Shown here piece after piece: positions 1 to 9,573 of a stretch of DNA of 30,974 bases. The position numbers and the translations under genes are program-made. The DNA is from PNAI01 sp035501735 (GTDB taxonomy: Bacteria > Pseudomonadota > Alphaproteobacteria > Rhizobiales > Xanthobacteraceae): assembly GCA_035501735.1 (NCBI GenBank), contig DATJVR010000067.1, forward strand, positions 1 to 30,974, read 5' to 3'. Every line of letters starts with the position of its first letter. The first letter of the stretch is position 1. The notes under the pieces are model-generated. The model made no database searches, was not told the origin of the DNA, and saw nothing but the letters and a program-made list of their open reading frames with translations.

Positions 1-21
1 TGTGGAGCCTCAAGAGGTTGT
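1..21 (+). repeat. Left terminal inverted repeat of the IS481-family element
   Basis: The first 21 bases of the window match, in inverted orientation, the 21 bases at 1014-1034 with five mismatches. The longest shared block is the 8 bases GAGGTTGT at its inner end. The repeat starts at base 1, so the element ends exactly at, or at most a few bases outside, the window edge. Confidence 0.8.
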
Positions 22-952
22 TCTCGGTCAAGCCAAGTCTGCTGATGGGTGTTTTATCATCGATGCCGGCGTGTGGCCTATGCCAATTGTATCGATGCAG
101 CCATGGCGACAATTCCGCTTTTCGTTGATGTGAGTTTTGGAAGGCCTGAGCGTAAGCCCACTCGCGCAGGCTGGTCTGGATGAAGCGTTCAGCCTTGCCG
201 TTGGTCTTGGGAGTGTAGGGCTTGGTGCGGATGTGGCGCAGTCCGAGCCGTCTGCAGGTCCTGCGGAACGCGAAGGACTTGTAGCAGGAGCCGTTGTCGG
301 TCATGACGCGCTCAACCTTGACGCCGAGGCTTTCGTAGTAAGCGAGCGCGGCCTTGAGGAAGACGATGGCGCTGCGCCTCTTCTCGCTCGGCATGACCTT
401 GGCGAAGGCGATGCGGGAATGGTCGTCGATGGCGACGTGGACATATTCCCAACCCACGCCGCGACCATTGCTTTGTCCTCTACGATCCCCGGTGATGCGG
501 TGGCCGATCTGATTGAACCGGCCGAGCTTTTTGATGTCGATGTGGATCAGTTCGCCAGGCCGTTCGCGCTCGTAGCGGCGCACCGGCGCGGCGGGTTCCA
601 GAGCGCCGAGCCGGTTGAGGCCCAGTCGCCGGAGGACGCGGCTAACCGTGGCCGGCGACAGCGAAAGCTCGGCGGCGATCTGCTTGCCGGTGTAGCGCTG
701 CCGGCGCAATCTCTCGACCGCCGAGCATGCGGCAAATGCTGTTTGGCTTGGCGATGACAGAGGGCGTGAGGAGCGATCGCGCAAGCCATCCACGCCTTCC
801 GCGCGGAAGCGGTCAACCCATTTGGCTACAGTCTTCGGTGTCGTGCGGTACTGCCGCGCGACAGCAGCTCTGGGCAATCCACCATCAATGACCGCACGCA
901 CCATTTCCTCTCGACCTCTTGGGGTAAGACGAGCATTCTTATGGGTGTCCAT
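1..952 (-). CDS. IS481-family transposase (stop codon outside window)
   Basis: The reading frame is open for 317 codons from ATG at 952 to the window edge, with GGAGG five bases before the start. Residues 10-60 form a helix-turn-helix (sequence around AVARQYRTTPKTVAKWVDRF), followed by a second small HTH-like segment near 88-110. The rve/DDE integrase core follows, with D139 in HIDIKK, D219 in MTDNG and E255 in KAERF, giving DD(35)E spacing. The C-terminus ends in RLGLTENNLLRLH, close to the usual end of this family, so only one or a few residues are missing. No frameshift or internal stop was found, so the gene looks functional. The stop codon would come from sequence left of base 1. Confidence 0.88.
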   Translation of the reverse strand, partial: MDTHKNARLTPRGREEMVRAVIDGGLPRAAVARQYRTTPKTVAKWVDRFRAEGVDGLRDRSSRPLSSPSQTAFAACSAVERLRRQRYTGKQIAAELSLSPATVSRVLRRLGLNRLGALEPAAPVRRYERERPGELIHIDIKKLGRFNQIGHRITGDRRGQSNGRGVGWEYVHVAIDDHSRIAFAKVMPSEKRRSAIVFLKAALAYYESLGVKVERVMTDNGSCYKSFAFRRTCRRLGLRHIRTKPYTPKTNGKAERFIQTSLREWAYAQAFQNSHQRKAELSPWLHRYNWHRPHAGIDDKTPISRLGLTENNLLRLH

Positions 953-1013
953 TCGGTCCTCCGCGAATCGCTGGTGTTTGGCGACTTCAGCGTTCCCGGT
1001 CCGGACCGAATGG

Positions 1014-1034
1014 ACAACCTCCTGAAAGTTCACA
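1014..1034 (-). repeat. Right terminal inverted repeat of the IS481-family element
   Basis: Read on the minus strand, this begins TGTGAACTTTCAGGAGG and pairs with the repeat at 1-21 (16 of 21 identical). It lies one base beyond the murB stop codon. Confidence 0.8.
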
Positions 1035-1040
1035 TCTAGG
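1035..1040. repeat. Probable copy of the IS target-site duplication (TCTAGG)
   Basis: The six bases next to the right IS end fit the NCTAGN target of IS481. They include the murB stop codon (TAG on the minus strand, 1038-1036). The partner copy would lie immediately left of base 1 and cannot be seen, so this is inferred from the motif and position. Confidence 0.5.
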
Positions 1041-1952
1041 CGGCGGCAATCCCGATCCGCTTGATTTCCCACTCGAGCGCGATGCCGGATTTTTCCTGAA
1101 CTCTCCGCCGCACCGTCTCGCCCAGCGTCTCGATATCGGCCGCGCTGGCGCCGCCGAGGTTGATCAGGAAGTTGCAGTGCATCTCCGAAACCTGCGCCTG
1201 GCCGATTTGCAGGCCGCGGCAGCCGGCCGCGTCGATCAATTGCCAAGCCTTCTGACCCGGCGGATTCTTGAACGTCGATCCGCCGGTGCGGCTTTTGATC
1301 GGCTGCGTCGCCTCGCGCGCCTCGGTGATCTTGTCCATCTCGGCCGCAATCGCCGTGCGGTCGCCCGGGGTGCCGGCGAATGTCGCCTGCGTAAAAATCA
1401 AATCCTCCGGCGCGTCCGTATGGCGATAGTGAAAACCCATGTCGGCATTCGACAACTCGCGGATATGGCCCTGCCGATCGACCGCACGGGCGGCCATGAG
1501 CGCGTCCTTCGTTTCGCGCCCGTAGGCCCCGCCGTTCATGCGCAGCGCCCCGCCGATCGCGCCCGGAATGCCGCGCAAAAACGAGAGTCCGGCGATGCCG
1601 GCCTCCTGCGCTGCGCGCGCGACCTTCACGTCGGGAACAGCAGTCCCCGCGATGACCCGACTGCCGTCGATCCTGATCTCGTTGAACCCGCGGCCGAGCC
1701 GCACCACGACGCCCGGCACGCCGCCGTCGCGCACGATGAGATTGGACCCGAGACCGATCACCGTGACCGGAATGCTTGCCGGCAACGCGCCCAGGAAATA
1801 CGCGAGGTCTTCCTCGTCCTCCGGCATATAGAGCACCTGCGCCGGCCCACCGACACGAAACCAGGTCAGCTCCGCCAGCGATTGGTTGGGCAGCAACCGC
1901 CCGCGCAGCTTCGGTACCGCCGCCTTCAACTCCGGCACAATGTCGGGGAACA

Positions 1953-1953
<1 letters not shown>
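1036..1953 (-). CDS. murB: UDP-N-acetylmuramate dehydrogenase (UDP-N-acetylenolpyruvoylglucosamine reductase)
   Basis: MurB is a cytoplasmic FAD enzyme that reduces UDP-GlcNAc-enolpyruvate to UDP-MurNAc with NADPH. The 305-residue protein shows the FAD-binding segments (WFRVGG at 31-36, GLGSNL at 67-72, GIPGAIGGALRMNGGAYG near 128-145), FHYRHT with R177, GGSTFKNP with the catalytic S226, and a C-terminal acidic residue in EWEIKRIG. Lacking the type I extra subdomain, it looks like a type II MurB. The ATG at 1953 shares one base with the murC stop (TGATG), indicating translational coupling; the longer open frame upstream lies inside murC. The stop codon lies inside the probable IS target site, so the protein is intact but the operon is interrupted right after it. 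Confidence 0.96.
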
Positions 1954-3356
<1,403 letters not shown>

Positions 3357-3374
3357 GCTTGCAAACTCCGACAG

Positions 3375-4496
3375 CTACTGCCGTGGCGATATCACACTCG
3401 CGACCTTCAGCACCAGATCGGCGAGCCGCTCGGCGGCATCGAGCGCACCCGCGGATTTGGCCGCCGCGGCCATTTTAACCAAACGGCCCGGATCGGCTGC
3501 AAGCGCACCAACCTCTGCGGCAAGGCGATCCGGCGTGAAATCGGTCTGGTCGAGCCGGATTGCGCCGCCTGCCCGCTCCAGCACGCCCGCATTTGCGCGC
3601 TGGTCCTGGTCGAGCGCATGCGGCAGCGGCACGAGGATGGCGGGGCGGCCGATCGCGGCCAGCTCGGCCACTGTCGAGGCGCCGGAGCGCGAGATGACGA
3701 GATGGCTCGCCGCAATGCGCGCCGGCAGATCGGGAAAGAATCGCGCAACTTCGGCCGAAATCTGAGCCCGCGCATAGGATTGCCGCACGCGATCGAAATC
3801 CTCCTCGCGCGCCTGCTGCACGACCTTGAGCCGTGCGCGCAGTCGCGCATCGAGCATGGCCAAACCGTCCGGCACGATATCGGACATGACTTTCGCGCCC
3901 TGGCTGCCGCCGAACACGATCAGATTGAACGCACCGCTCGCATCGAGCGGCGTGTACGGAACAGCGGCCGCCGCCACCACGACGGGCCGCACCGGATTGC
4001 CGGTATGCGTCGCCTTGGCGGCCAGCGCGGGCGTCTTGTCGAGCACGCCGGGAAAGCTCGTGGCGATCGCGCTCACGCGCGAACTCAGGAATTTATTGGC
4101 GCGACCCATCACCCCGTTCTGTTCGTGGATCACGGTCGGGATGCCGCGCCACGCTGCCGCCAGCACTGGCGGAATGCTGGGATATCCGCCGAAGCCGACC
4201 ACCGCCGCAGGCCGTAATCGCCCGAGCAGCAACCACGCCTTCATCACGCCCAGACTCAGCATCGCCGCGGTGCGTGCGAGCGAAACCGGATCGCGCCCGC
4301 GCACCGTGGCGCTGGGGATCACATGCGTCGCGCGCGCCGGAAAAGTCGTACCGTAGCGCGTCGCCCGCTCGTCGGTCGCAAGATCGATCACCGCGCCGCG
4401 CCGCGCCAGCGCCACGCTCAAGGCTTCGGCTGGGAACAGATGTCCGCCCGTGCCTCCGGCCGCGACCACCACAAGCGGCGCGCCGCTTTGCGCCAT
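3375..4496 (-). CDS. murG: UDP-GlcNAc:undecaprenyl-PP-MurNAc-pentapeptide GlcNAc transferase
   Basis: MurG converts lipid I to lipid II at the inner face of the cytoplasmic membrane. The 373-residue GT28 (GT-B fold) protein has the N-terminal loop GGTGGH (14-19), the GFGGYPS segment (101-107), HEQN (124-127) and the C-terminal donor-binding region with SRSGASTVAEL. Its ATG at 4496 shares one base with the ftsW stop (TAATG), so translation is probably coupled. Neighbouring ftsW and murC are in the standard dcw order. Confidence 0.97.
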   Translation of the reverse strand: MAQSGAPLVVVAAGGTGGHLFPAEALSVALARRGAVIDLATDERATRYGTTFPARATHVIPSATVRGRDPVSLARTAAMLSLGVMKAWLLLGRLRPAAVVGFGGYPSIPPVLAAAWRGIPTVIHEQNGVMGRANKFLSSRVSAIATSFPGVLDKTPALAAKATHTGNPVRPVVVAAAAVPYTPLDASGAFNLIVFGGSQGAKVMSDIVPDGLAMLDARLRARLKVVQQAREEDFDRVRQSYARAQISAEVARFFPDLPARIAASHLVISRSGASTVAELAAIGRPAILVPLPHALDQDQRANAGVLERAGGAIRLDQTDFTPDRLAAEVGALAADPGRLVKMAAAAKSAGALDAAERLADLVLKVASVISPRQ

Positions 4497-5644
4497 TACG
4501 CCGGGCTCCCGGCGAATTCATGGCGGCTCGCAAGCAGTTCCGCGCGCGGCCGCTCGCGCGTCAGCGCAAGCAGCATGCCCATGCCGAAGGCGAGCGAGAT
4601 CATCGACGAGCCGCCATAGGAGATGAACGGCAGTGTCATGCCCTTGGCGGGCAGAAGATGCAGATTGACCGCCATATTGATCACGGCCTGCAGGCCGAAC
4701 AGGATCGCCAGCCCCGCCGAGGCGAAGCGCGCGAACGGATCCTCCGTGTCATAGGCATGGCGCAGCGCGCGTATGACGATGAAGGCGAACAACGCCACCA
4801 GCGCTAGACAGAGCACGATGCCGAACTCTTCCGCACCCACTGCAAACACAAAGTCGGTGTGGCTTTCCGGCAGGATGCGCTTGATCGTGCCCTCACCCGG
4901 GCCTCTGCCGAACCACCCGCCGCGCGCGAACGATTCCAGCGCCGTGCCGATATTGAAACTGTCGCCCGACGACGGATCGATGAAGTTTTTGATTCGCCGC
5001 GTCACATATGGGACGGTGAAATAGGCGCCCGCGAGCCCGGCAACCGCGGTCGCCGCTAACCCGCCCACCCACACGAGCCGCATTCCGGCCATGAAGAACA
5101 GCGCGCCCCACACCAGCAGGATCAGCAGCGTCTGCCCGAAATCCGGCTGCAGCACGAGCAGCGCCACGACCACGAGCAGCAGCGCGAGTGCGGCGGAGTT
5201 CGCCGGCATCTCCGGCCGCCGCGTGGATTCGCCGAACAGCCACGCGATCACGATGACAAAAGCCGGTTTGAGAAATTCCGATGGCTGCAGGCTGAAGCCG
5301 AACAGCGCGATCCAGCGCCGCGCGCCCTTCACCTCCGCGCCATAGAGCAGCGTGGCCGCGACCAGCACGAGGCTCACGACGAACACCAGCATCGACAGCT
5401 TGCGGATTTGCCGGAGCGACAGCATCGACGTCACGATCAGCACGACAACCGATGGGATCAGGAAAAGGACCTGCCGGTTGACGAAGTAAAACGGATCGCG
5501 CTCCATGCGCACCGCGACCGGCGGGCTTGCCGCGAGCGAAAGCACGAGGCCGGCCATCATCAGCACCGCGATGGCCACCAGGATCAGCCGGTCGACCGTC
5601 CACCACCAGTCGCTGAGCGGCGAATATTCGGTACGCGAGCGCAT
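4496..5644 (-). CDS. ftsW: SEDS-family septal peptidoglycan glycosyltransferase FtsW
   Basis: FtsW is a polytopic inner-membrane protein that polymerises lipid II at the division septum together with FtsI. The sequence has about ten hydrophobic segments and SEDS signatures: a FSLQPSEFLKPAF region near 130, a periplasmic GPGEG segment and KGMTLPFISYGGSSM near the C-terminus. Two starts are possible, GTG at 5647 and ATG at 5644 in the string GTGATG. The ATG is preferred because GGAGG lies five bases before it and it overlaps the murD stop by one base. Length is 382 residues, normal for the family. Confidence 0.95.
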   Translation of the reverse strand: MRSRTEYSPLSDWWWTVDRLILVAIAVLMMAGLVLSLAASPPVAVRMERDPFYFVNRQVLFLIPSVVVLIVTSMLSLRQIRKLSMLVFVVSLVLVAATLLYGAEVKGARRWIALFGFSLQPSEFLKPAFVIVIAWLFGESTRRPEMPANSAALALLLVVVALLVLQPDFGQTLLILLVWGALFFMAGMRLVWVGGLAATAVAGLAGAYFTVPYVTRRIKNFIDPSSGDSFNIGTALESFARGGWFGRGPGEGTIKRILPESHTDFVFAVGAEEFGIVLCLALVALFAFIVIRALRHAYDTEDPFARFASAGLAILFGLQAVINMAVNLHLLPAKGMTLPFISYGGSSMISLAFGMGMLLALTRERPRAELLASRHEFAGSPA

Positions 5645-7047
5645 CACCCCTCCTGGACCGGAACCACCCCGAGCTTGCGCACGAGGTCGCGAAAGGCCGT
5701 CCCCCGCACCTCGAAATTCGGATACTGGTCGAACGAAGCGCAGGCCGGCGACAACAGAACCACCGGTTCCTTAACATTTGATTCCTGCGCGTCGCGGGCG
5801 GCGAACGCGACCGCGCAGTCGAGGGTACCGGCGATTTCGTAGGGCACCTTGCCCTCAAGTGTGGCGGCAAAATCCTTGGCCGCCTCCCCGATCAGGTAGG
5901 CCTTGCGCAGGCGGGGAAAGAAGCGCGCCAGTGCGGTAATTCCACCGGTCTTCGGCCTGCCGCCAGCGATCCAGAATATGTCGCTGAAACAGGCCAGCGC
6001 TTGCGCGGCGGAGTCGACGTTGGTCGCCTTGGAATCGTTAACGAATAAGACAGCGCCCTTGCGGCCGACCTGCTCCATGCGATGCGCCAGCCCGGGGAAC
6101 GACCGTAGGCCCTGTTGGATGGCGTCCTCGGACAACCCCAGAGCCAGGGCCGCGCCTGCCGCGCAGGCTGCGTTCTGCGCATTATGCAAACCGCGCAACG
6201 AGCCGATGCCGCCGAGCTTGGCGATGGACCGCGCGGTGCCGCCGACGGCATGCATGATTTCACCGGCCTCGACATAAATGCCGTACGGCAACGGACGACG
6301 GACCGAAACCCGAGTGATCGGCTTGCCACGATGCTCGATGCGGTCGGCCACAGCCGCGCACCAATTGTCATCGACGCCGACGATGGCCATTCCGTCGGCT
6401 TGCACGCCGGCCACCAGTCTTTCCTTGACCGCCGCGTAATTCGCGAACGTGCCGTGCCGATCGAGATGATCCTCGCTGACGTTGAGCAGCACCCCGATGC
6501 GCGGATCGAGCGATGGCGCGAGATCGATCTGATAGGACGAGCACTCGATCACGTGTGCATGTCCCGGCCGCGGCCGCGACAGCGTCAGGATCGCGGTGCC
6601 GATATTGCCGCCGAACTCGGCGGGATGACCAACGCAGTTCAACAGGTGCGCGATCAGCGCGGTTGTCGTCGATTTTCCGTTGGTGCCGGTGATCGCGATG
6701 AACGGCGAATCAGGTGCCAGCCGCCGCCGCTCGCGGCAGAACAATTCGATGTCGCCGATCACCTCGACCGCCGCACTGCGCGCCAGTCCCACGACCCAAT
6801 GCGGCGCCGGGTGCGTGAGCGGCACGCCCGGCGCGAGCACGAGTGCGGCCACTTTCGACCAATCAATGTGGTGGAAATCCGCGGTGGCAATGCCGGCAGC
6901 CGCAGCCTTGGACAGCGTGTCCGCGCTGTCGTCGCCCGCGACCACGTCGGCGCCGCCGGCGATCAGCGCGCGCGCGCTCGCCAGCCCCGAGCCGCCCAAT
7001 CCGAACACCGCGACCCTTCTGCCGGCAAAGGTCGTGATCGGAATCAT
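5644..7047 (-). CDS. murD: UDP-N-acetylmuramoyl-L-alanine--D-glutamate ligase
   Basis: MurD adds D-glutamate to UDP-MurNAc-L-Ala. The 467-residue protein has an N-terminal Rossmann-like domain (VAVFGLGGSG at 12-21), the P-loop GTNGKS (121-126), the NVSEDHLDRH segment of the central domain and the C-terminal NDSKATN motif. The ATG at 7047 forms an ATGA overlap with the mraY stop; the open frame continues 28 codons further into mraY, but those residues do not fit the family. The gene ends overlapping the ftsW start. Confidence 0.97.
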   Translation of the reverse strand: MIPITTFAGRRVAVFGLGGSGLASARALIAGGADVVAGDDSADTLSKAAAAGIATADFHHIDWSKVAALVLAPGVPLTHPAPHWVVGLARSAAVEVIGDIELFCRERRRLAPDSPFIAITGTNGKSTTTALIAHLLNCVGHPAEFGGNIGTAILTLSRPRPGHAHVIECSSYQIDLAPSLDPRIGVLLNVSEDHLDRHGTFANYAAVKERLVAGVQADGMAIVGVDDNWCAAVADRIEHRGKPITRVSVRRPLPYGIYVEAGEIMHAVGGTARSIAKLGGIGSLRGLHNAQNAACAAGAALALGLSEDAIQQGLRSFPGLAHRMEQVGRKGAVLFVNDSKATNVDSAAQALACFSDIFWIAGGRPKTGGITALARFFPRLRKAYLIGEAAKDFAATLEGKVPYEIAGTLDCAVAFAARDAQESNVKEPVVLLSPACASFDQYPNFEVRGTAFRDLVRKLGVVPVQEG

Positions 7048-8132
7048 CGCAGTTTCAGAGTCGAAAGTCCGATGAGCGCCAGCACGATGGCGATGATCCA
7101 GAAGCGGATCACGATCTGCGGCTCGGTCCAACCGAGCTGCTCGAAGTGATGATGGATCGGCGCCATCTTGAACACGCGCTTACCCGTGAGCTTGAACGAC
7201 GCCACCTGCACGATCACCGACACGGCTTCCAGCACGAACAGTCCGCCGATGATCGCGAGCGCAATCTCGTGCTTGGTGGCAACCGCGACCGTGCCCAGCA
7301 GACCGCCGAGCGCAAGCGATCCCGTATCGCCCATGAAGATCGAAGCCGGCGGCGCGTTGAACCAGAGGAAGCCGAGCCCCGCCCCGATCACCGCCGCGCA
7401 CAACACCGCGAGTTCGCCGGTGCCGGCGACGTAGTGAATTTGCAGATAGTCGGCGAACACCACGTTGCCGACGAGGTAGGCGATGGCGACGAAGCTAGCC
7501 GCCGCCACCATCACCGGACCGATTGCGAGCCCGTCGAGCCCGTCCGTGAGATTCACCGCATTCCCGGCGCCGACGATGATGAAAGCCCCGAACACGATGA
7601 AAAACCACCACAGGTCGAAGGTCAGCTCCTTGAATATGGGAAAAGCGAGCGTCATCGCCAGCGACGACGAGCGCGCCGTGTACACGATCGCCACGCAGGC
7701 GAGCGCGGCAATCAGCGTCTCGGCGGCGAGCCGGCTGCGTCCGGAGAAGCCGCCATGGGTTTGCCGCGTCACCTTCAGGTAGTCGTCATAGAATCCGACC
7801 ATGCCGAAACCGAGCGTGACCGCGAGCACGATCCAGACGTAGGGATTGAGCGGATTGGCCCAGAGCAGGGTCGAGACCACGATCCCCGACAGGATCATCA
7901 GCCCGCCCATGGTGGGCGTGCCCTTTTTCGTGACCAGATGCGATTGCGGGCCGTCCGTGCGGATCGGCTGGCCCTTGCCCTGCCGCAGACGCAACAGATC
8001 GATCATCTTCGGTCCGAACAGGAACACGAAGACAAGCGCCGTCATCATTGCGCCGCCGGTGCGGACGGTGAGATAGCGGAACACGTTGAGGAAGCCGATT
8101 TGTCCGGACAGTTCAGCCAGCCAGTAGAGCAT
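7044..8132 (-). CDS. mraY: Phospho-N-acetylmuramoyl-pentapeptide transferase
   Basis: MraY transfers phospho-MurNAc-pentapeptide from UDP to undecaprenyl phosphate, forming lipid I in the inner membrane. The 362-residue product has about ten transmembrane segments, the acidic motif FYDDYLKV, the NLTDGLDGLA motif and the MAPIHHHFEQ loop, all typical of active MraY. Length matches the family. The murF stop lies four bases upstream of its ATG, and its stop overlaps the murD start by four bases. Confidence 0.97.
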   Translation of the reverse strand: MLYWLAELSGQIGFLNVFRYLTVRTGGAMMTALVFVFLFGPKMIDLLRLRQGKGQPIRTDGPQSHLVTKKGTPTMGGLMILSGIVVSTLLWANPLNPYVWIVLAVTLGFGMVGFYDDYLKVTRQTHGGFSGRSRLAAETLIAALACVAIVYTARSSSLAMTLAFPIFKELTFDLWWFFIVFGAFIIVGAGNAVNLTDGLDGLAIGPVMVAAASFVAIAYLVGNVVFADYLQIHYVAGTGELAVLCAAVIGAGLGFLWFNAPPASIFMGDTGSLALGGLLGTVAVATKHEIALAIIGGLFVLEAVSVIVQVASFKLTGKRVFKMAPIHHHFEQLGWTEPQIVIRFWIIAIVLALIGLSTLKLR

Positions 8133-8136
8133 CAGT

Positions 8137-9573
8137 TCAACCTTGCGCGGGCGCCGTTGCCTGGGCGCGGGAGTATTGGCGTACGAGCGCCTTCACGATA
8201 GGCCCCATTTTCGAGCCGAGCGAACCCTTCACCATCACGGCGTCACCGGCGCGGATGGCGGCCAGCACTTCCCCTTCGAGGGCTGCCGATGTCTCCGCAT
8301 AGCCGCCCCGGCGTTCGGATGGAAGGGCTTGCCACAGGGACTGCATCAGCGGCCCGGAACAGAACACGAGGTCGATGGCATTGGCGCTGATCGGCTCGGC
8401 AAGCCCGCGATGCAACGTCTTGCCCTGTTCACCGAGTTCCAGCATGTCGCCCAGCACGGCAATGCGCCGTCCCCGCGCGCCGATTGGCGCCTGGCCGAGC
8501 AGCGCGAGCGCCGCCCGCATCGACGCCGGATTGGCATTGTAGCTCTCGTCGATCAACAGCGCCGGGCCGCCCGGCAGATCAAGCGTAATGCGCGTGCCGC
8601 GACCGGTCGCGGGCGCAAGTTCTGCCAGCGCGATCGCGGCACGCGCAAGATCGGCGCCGGCGAGCACGGCGGCGGCGAGCACCGCGAGCGAATTTTGCAC
8701 CAGATGCCGGCCCGGCGCGCCGACCTTGTAGGTGACATCGGCGCCGAGGATGCGCGCCTGCACGGTCGAGCTGTCGGGCTGCAGCGCGAATTTCAGCAGC
8801 CGCGCGTCGGCTTTTTCATGCTCGCCGAACGAAACCACGCGCCCCACATTGGCGGCCTTGGCGGCGCGCTCGAGCCGCGCGAATTGCGGATTATCGCGAT
8901 TGATCACCGCCGCGCCGCCCGGCTCGATGCCGAGGAAAATCTCCGCCTTGGCGTCGGCAATCGCCTCGATCGAGGGGAAGAATTCCAGGTGCACCGGCTC
9001 GACCGTGGTGACGATCGCCACATGCGGGCGCACGATCCTTGTCAGCGGCGAGATTTCGCCCGCGTGGTTCATGCCCATTTCGAACACGGCGAATTTCGCG
9101 CTTTGTGGGCAGCGCGCGAGCGACAGCGGCACCCCCCACTGATTGTTGTAGGACGCCGCCGAGGCATGGGTCTCGCCGATCGCGGAAAGTGCCAGCCGTA
9201 ACGCCTCCTTGGTGCTGGTCTTGCCGACCGAACCGGTGACGCCGATCACCTTCGCTCCGGTCCGCGCGCGCGCGGCCCGCGCCAGATCGCGCAAACCTTC
9301 GAGCACATCGGGTACGACCAGGAGCGGCGCCGATTTTGGCATTTGCGCACGTTTGTCCGCCGCCACCACCGCCAAACCGGCGCCGCCTTTAAGCGCCGCC
9401 GCGACGAATTCGTGACCATCGCGCGCCTCGCCGGTGATCGCAAAGAACGCTTCGCCCGGCACGAGCGTACGGCTGTCGATGGAAATTCCCGGCACCGATG
9501 CTGGCAACGCGCCTTCGCTTAGCGCGCGCATGGCGGCGCTCATCGCCGCAGTTGTCCAAAGCGGCACGTTCAC
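8137..9573 (-). CDS. murF: UDP-N-acetylmuramoyl-tripeptide--D-alanyl-D-alanine ligase
   Basis: MurF adds D-Ala-D-Ala to the UDP-MurNAc-tripeptide, completing the pentapeptide. The 478-residue protein has the N-terminal uridine-binding region with ISIDSRTL (30-37), the P-loop GSVGKTSTKE (114-123), a conserved NNQWGVP segment and the C-terminal DESYNANPASM motif. Its start overlaps the murE stop by four bases (ATGA), a typical coupling. Length and domain order are normal. Confidence 0.97.
   Translation of the reverse strand: MNVPLWTTAAMSAAMRALSEGALPASVPGISIDSRTLVPGEAFFAITGEARDGHEFVAAALKGGAGLAVVAADKRAQMPKSAPLLVVPDVLEGLRDLARAARARTGAKVIGVTGSVGKTSTKEALRLALSAIGETHASAASYNNQWGVPLSLARCPQSAKFAVFEMGMNHAGEISPLTRIVRPHVAIVTTVEPVHLEFFPSIEAIADAKAEIFLGIEPGGAAVINRDNPQFARLERAAKAANVGRVVSFGEHEKADARLLKFALQPDSSTVQARILGADVTYKVGAPGRHLVQNSLAVLAAAVLAGADLARAAIALAELAPATGRGTRITLDLPGGPALLIDESYNANPASMRAALALLGQAPIGARGRRIAVLGDMLELGEQGKTLHRGLAEPISANAIDLVFCSGPLMQSLWQALPSERRGGYAETSAALEGEVLAAIRAGDAVMVKGSLGSKMGPIVKALVRQYSRAQATAPAQG

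Larger units (their letters stand above)
1..1034 (-). mobile_element. IS481-family insertion sequence, apparently complete
   Basis: A DDE transposase gene fills almost the whole element and imperfect inverted repeats bound it. The repeats are at 1-21 and 1014-1034 and match at 16 of 21 positions, both beginning TGTG. The flanking bases on the right (1035-1040) read TCTAGG, which fits the NCTAGN six-base target described for IS481 of Bordetella. The other flank lies before the window, so the duplication cannot be confirmed. The element lies directly after the last codon of murB, with its transposase in the same direction as the dcw genes. Family assignment rests on the transposase motifs, the ends and the target. 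Confidence 0.88.

Noticed and set aside
137..757. Plus-strand open frame of 206 codons inside the insertion sequence
   Set aside because: It is antisense to the transposase, whose DDE residues and reading frame are intact.
7146..8201. Plus-strand open frame of 351 codons opposite mraY
   Set aside because: The translation is very rich in Arg, His and Glu, as expected for the antisense of a membrane protein gene.
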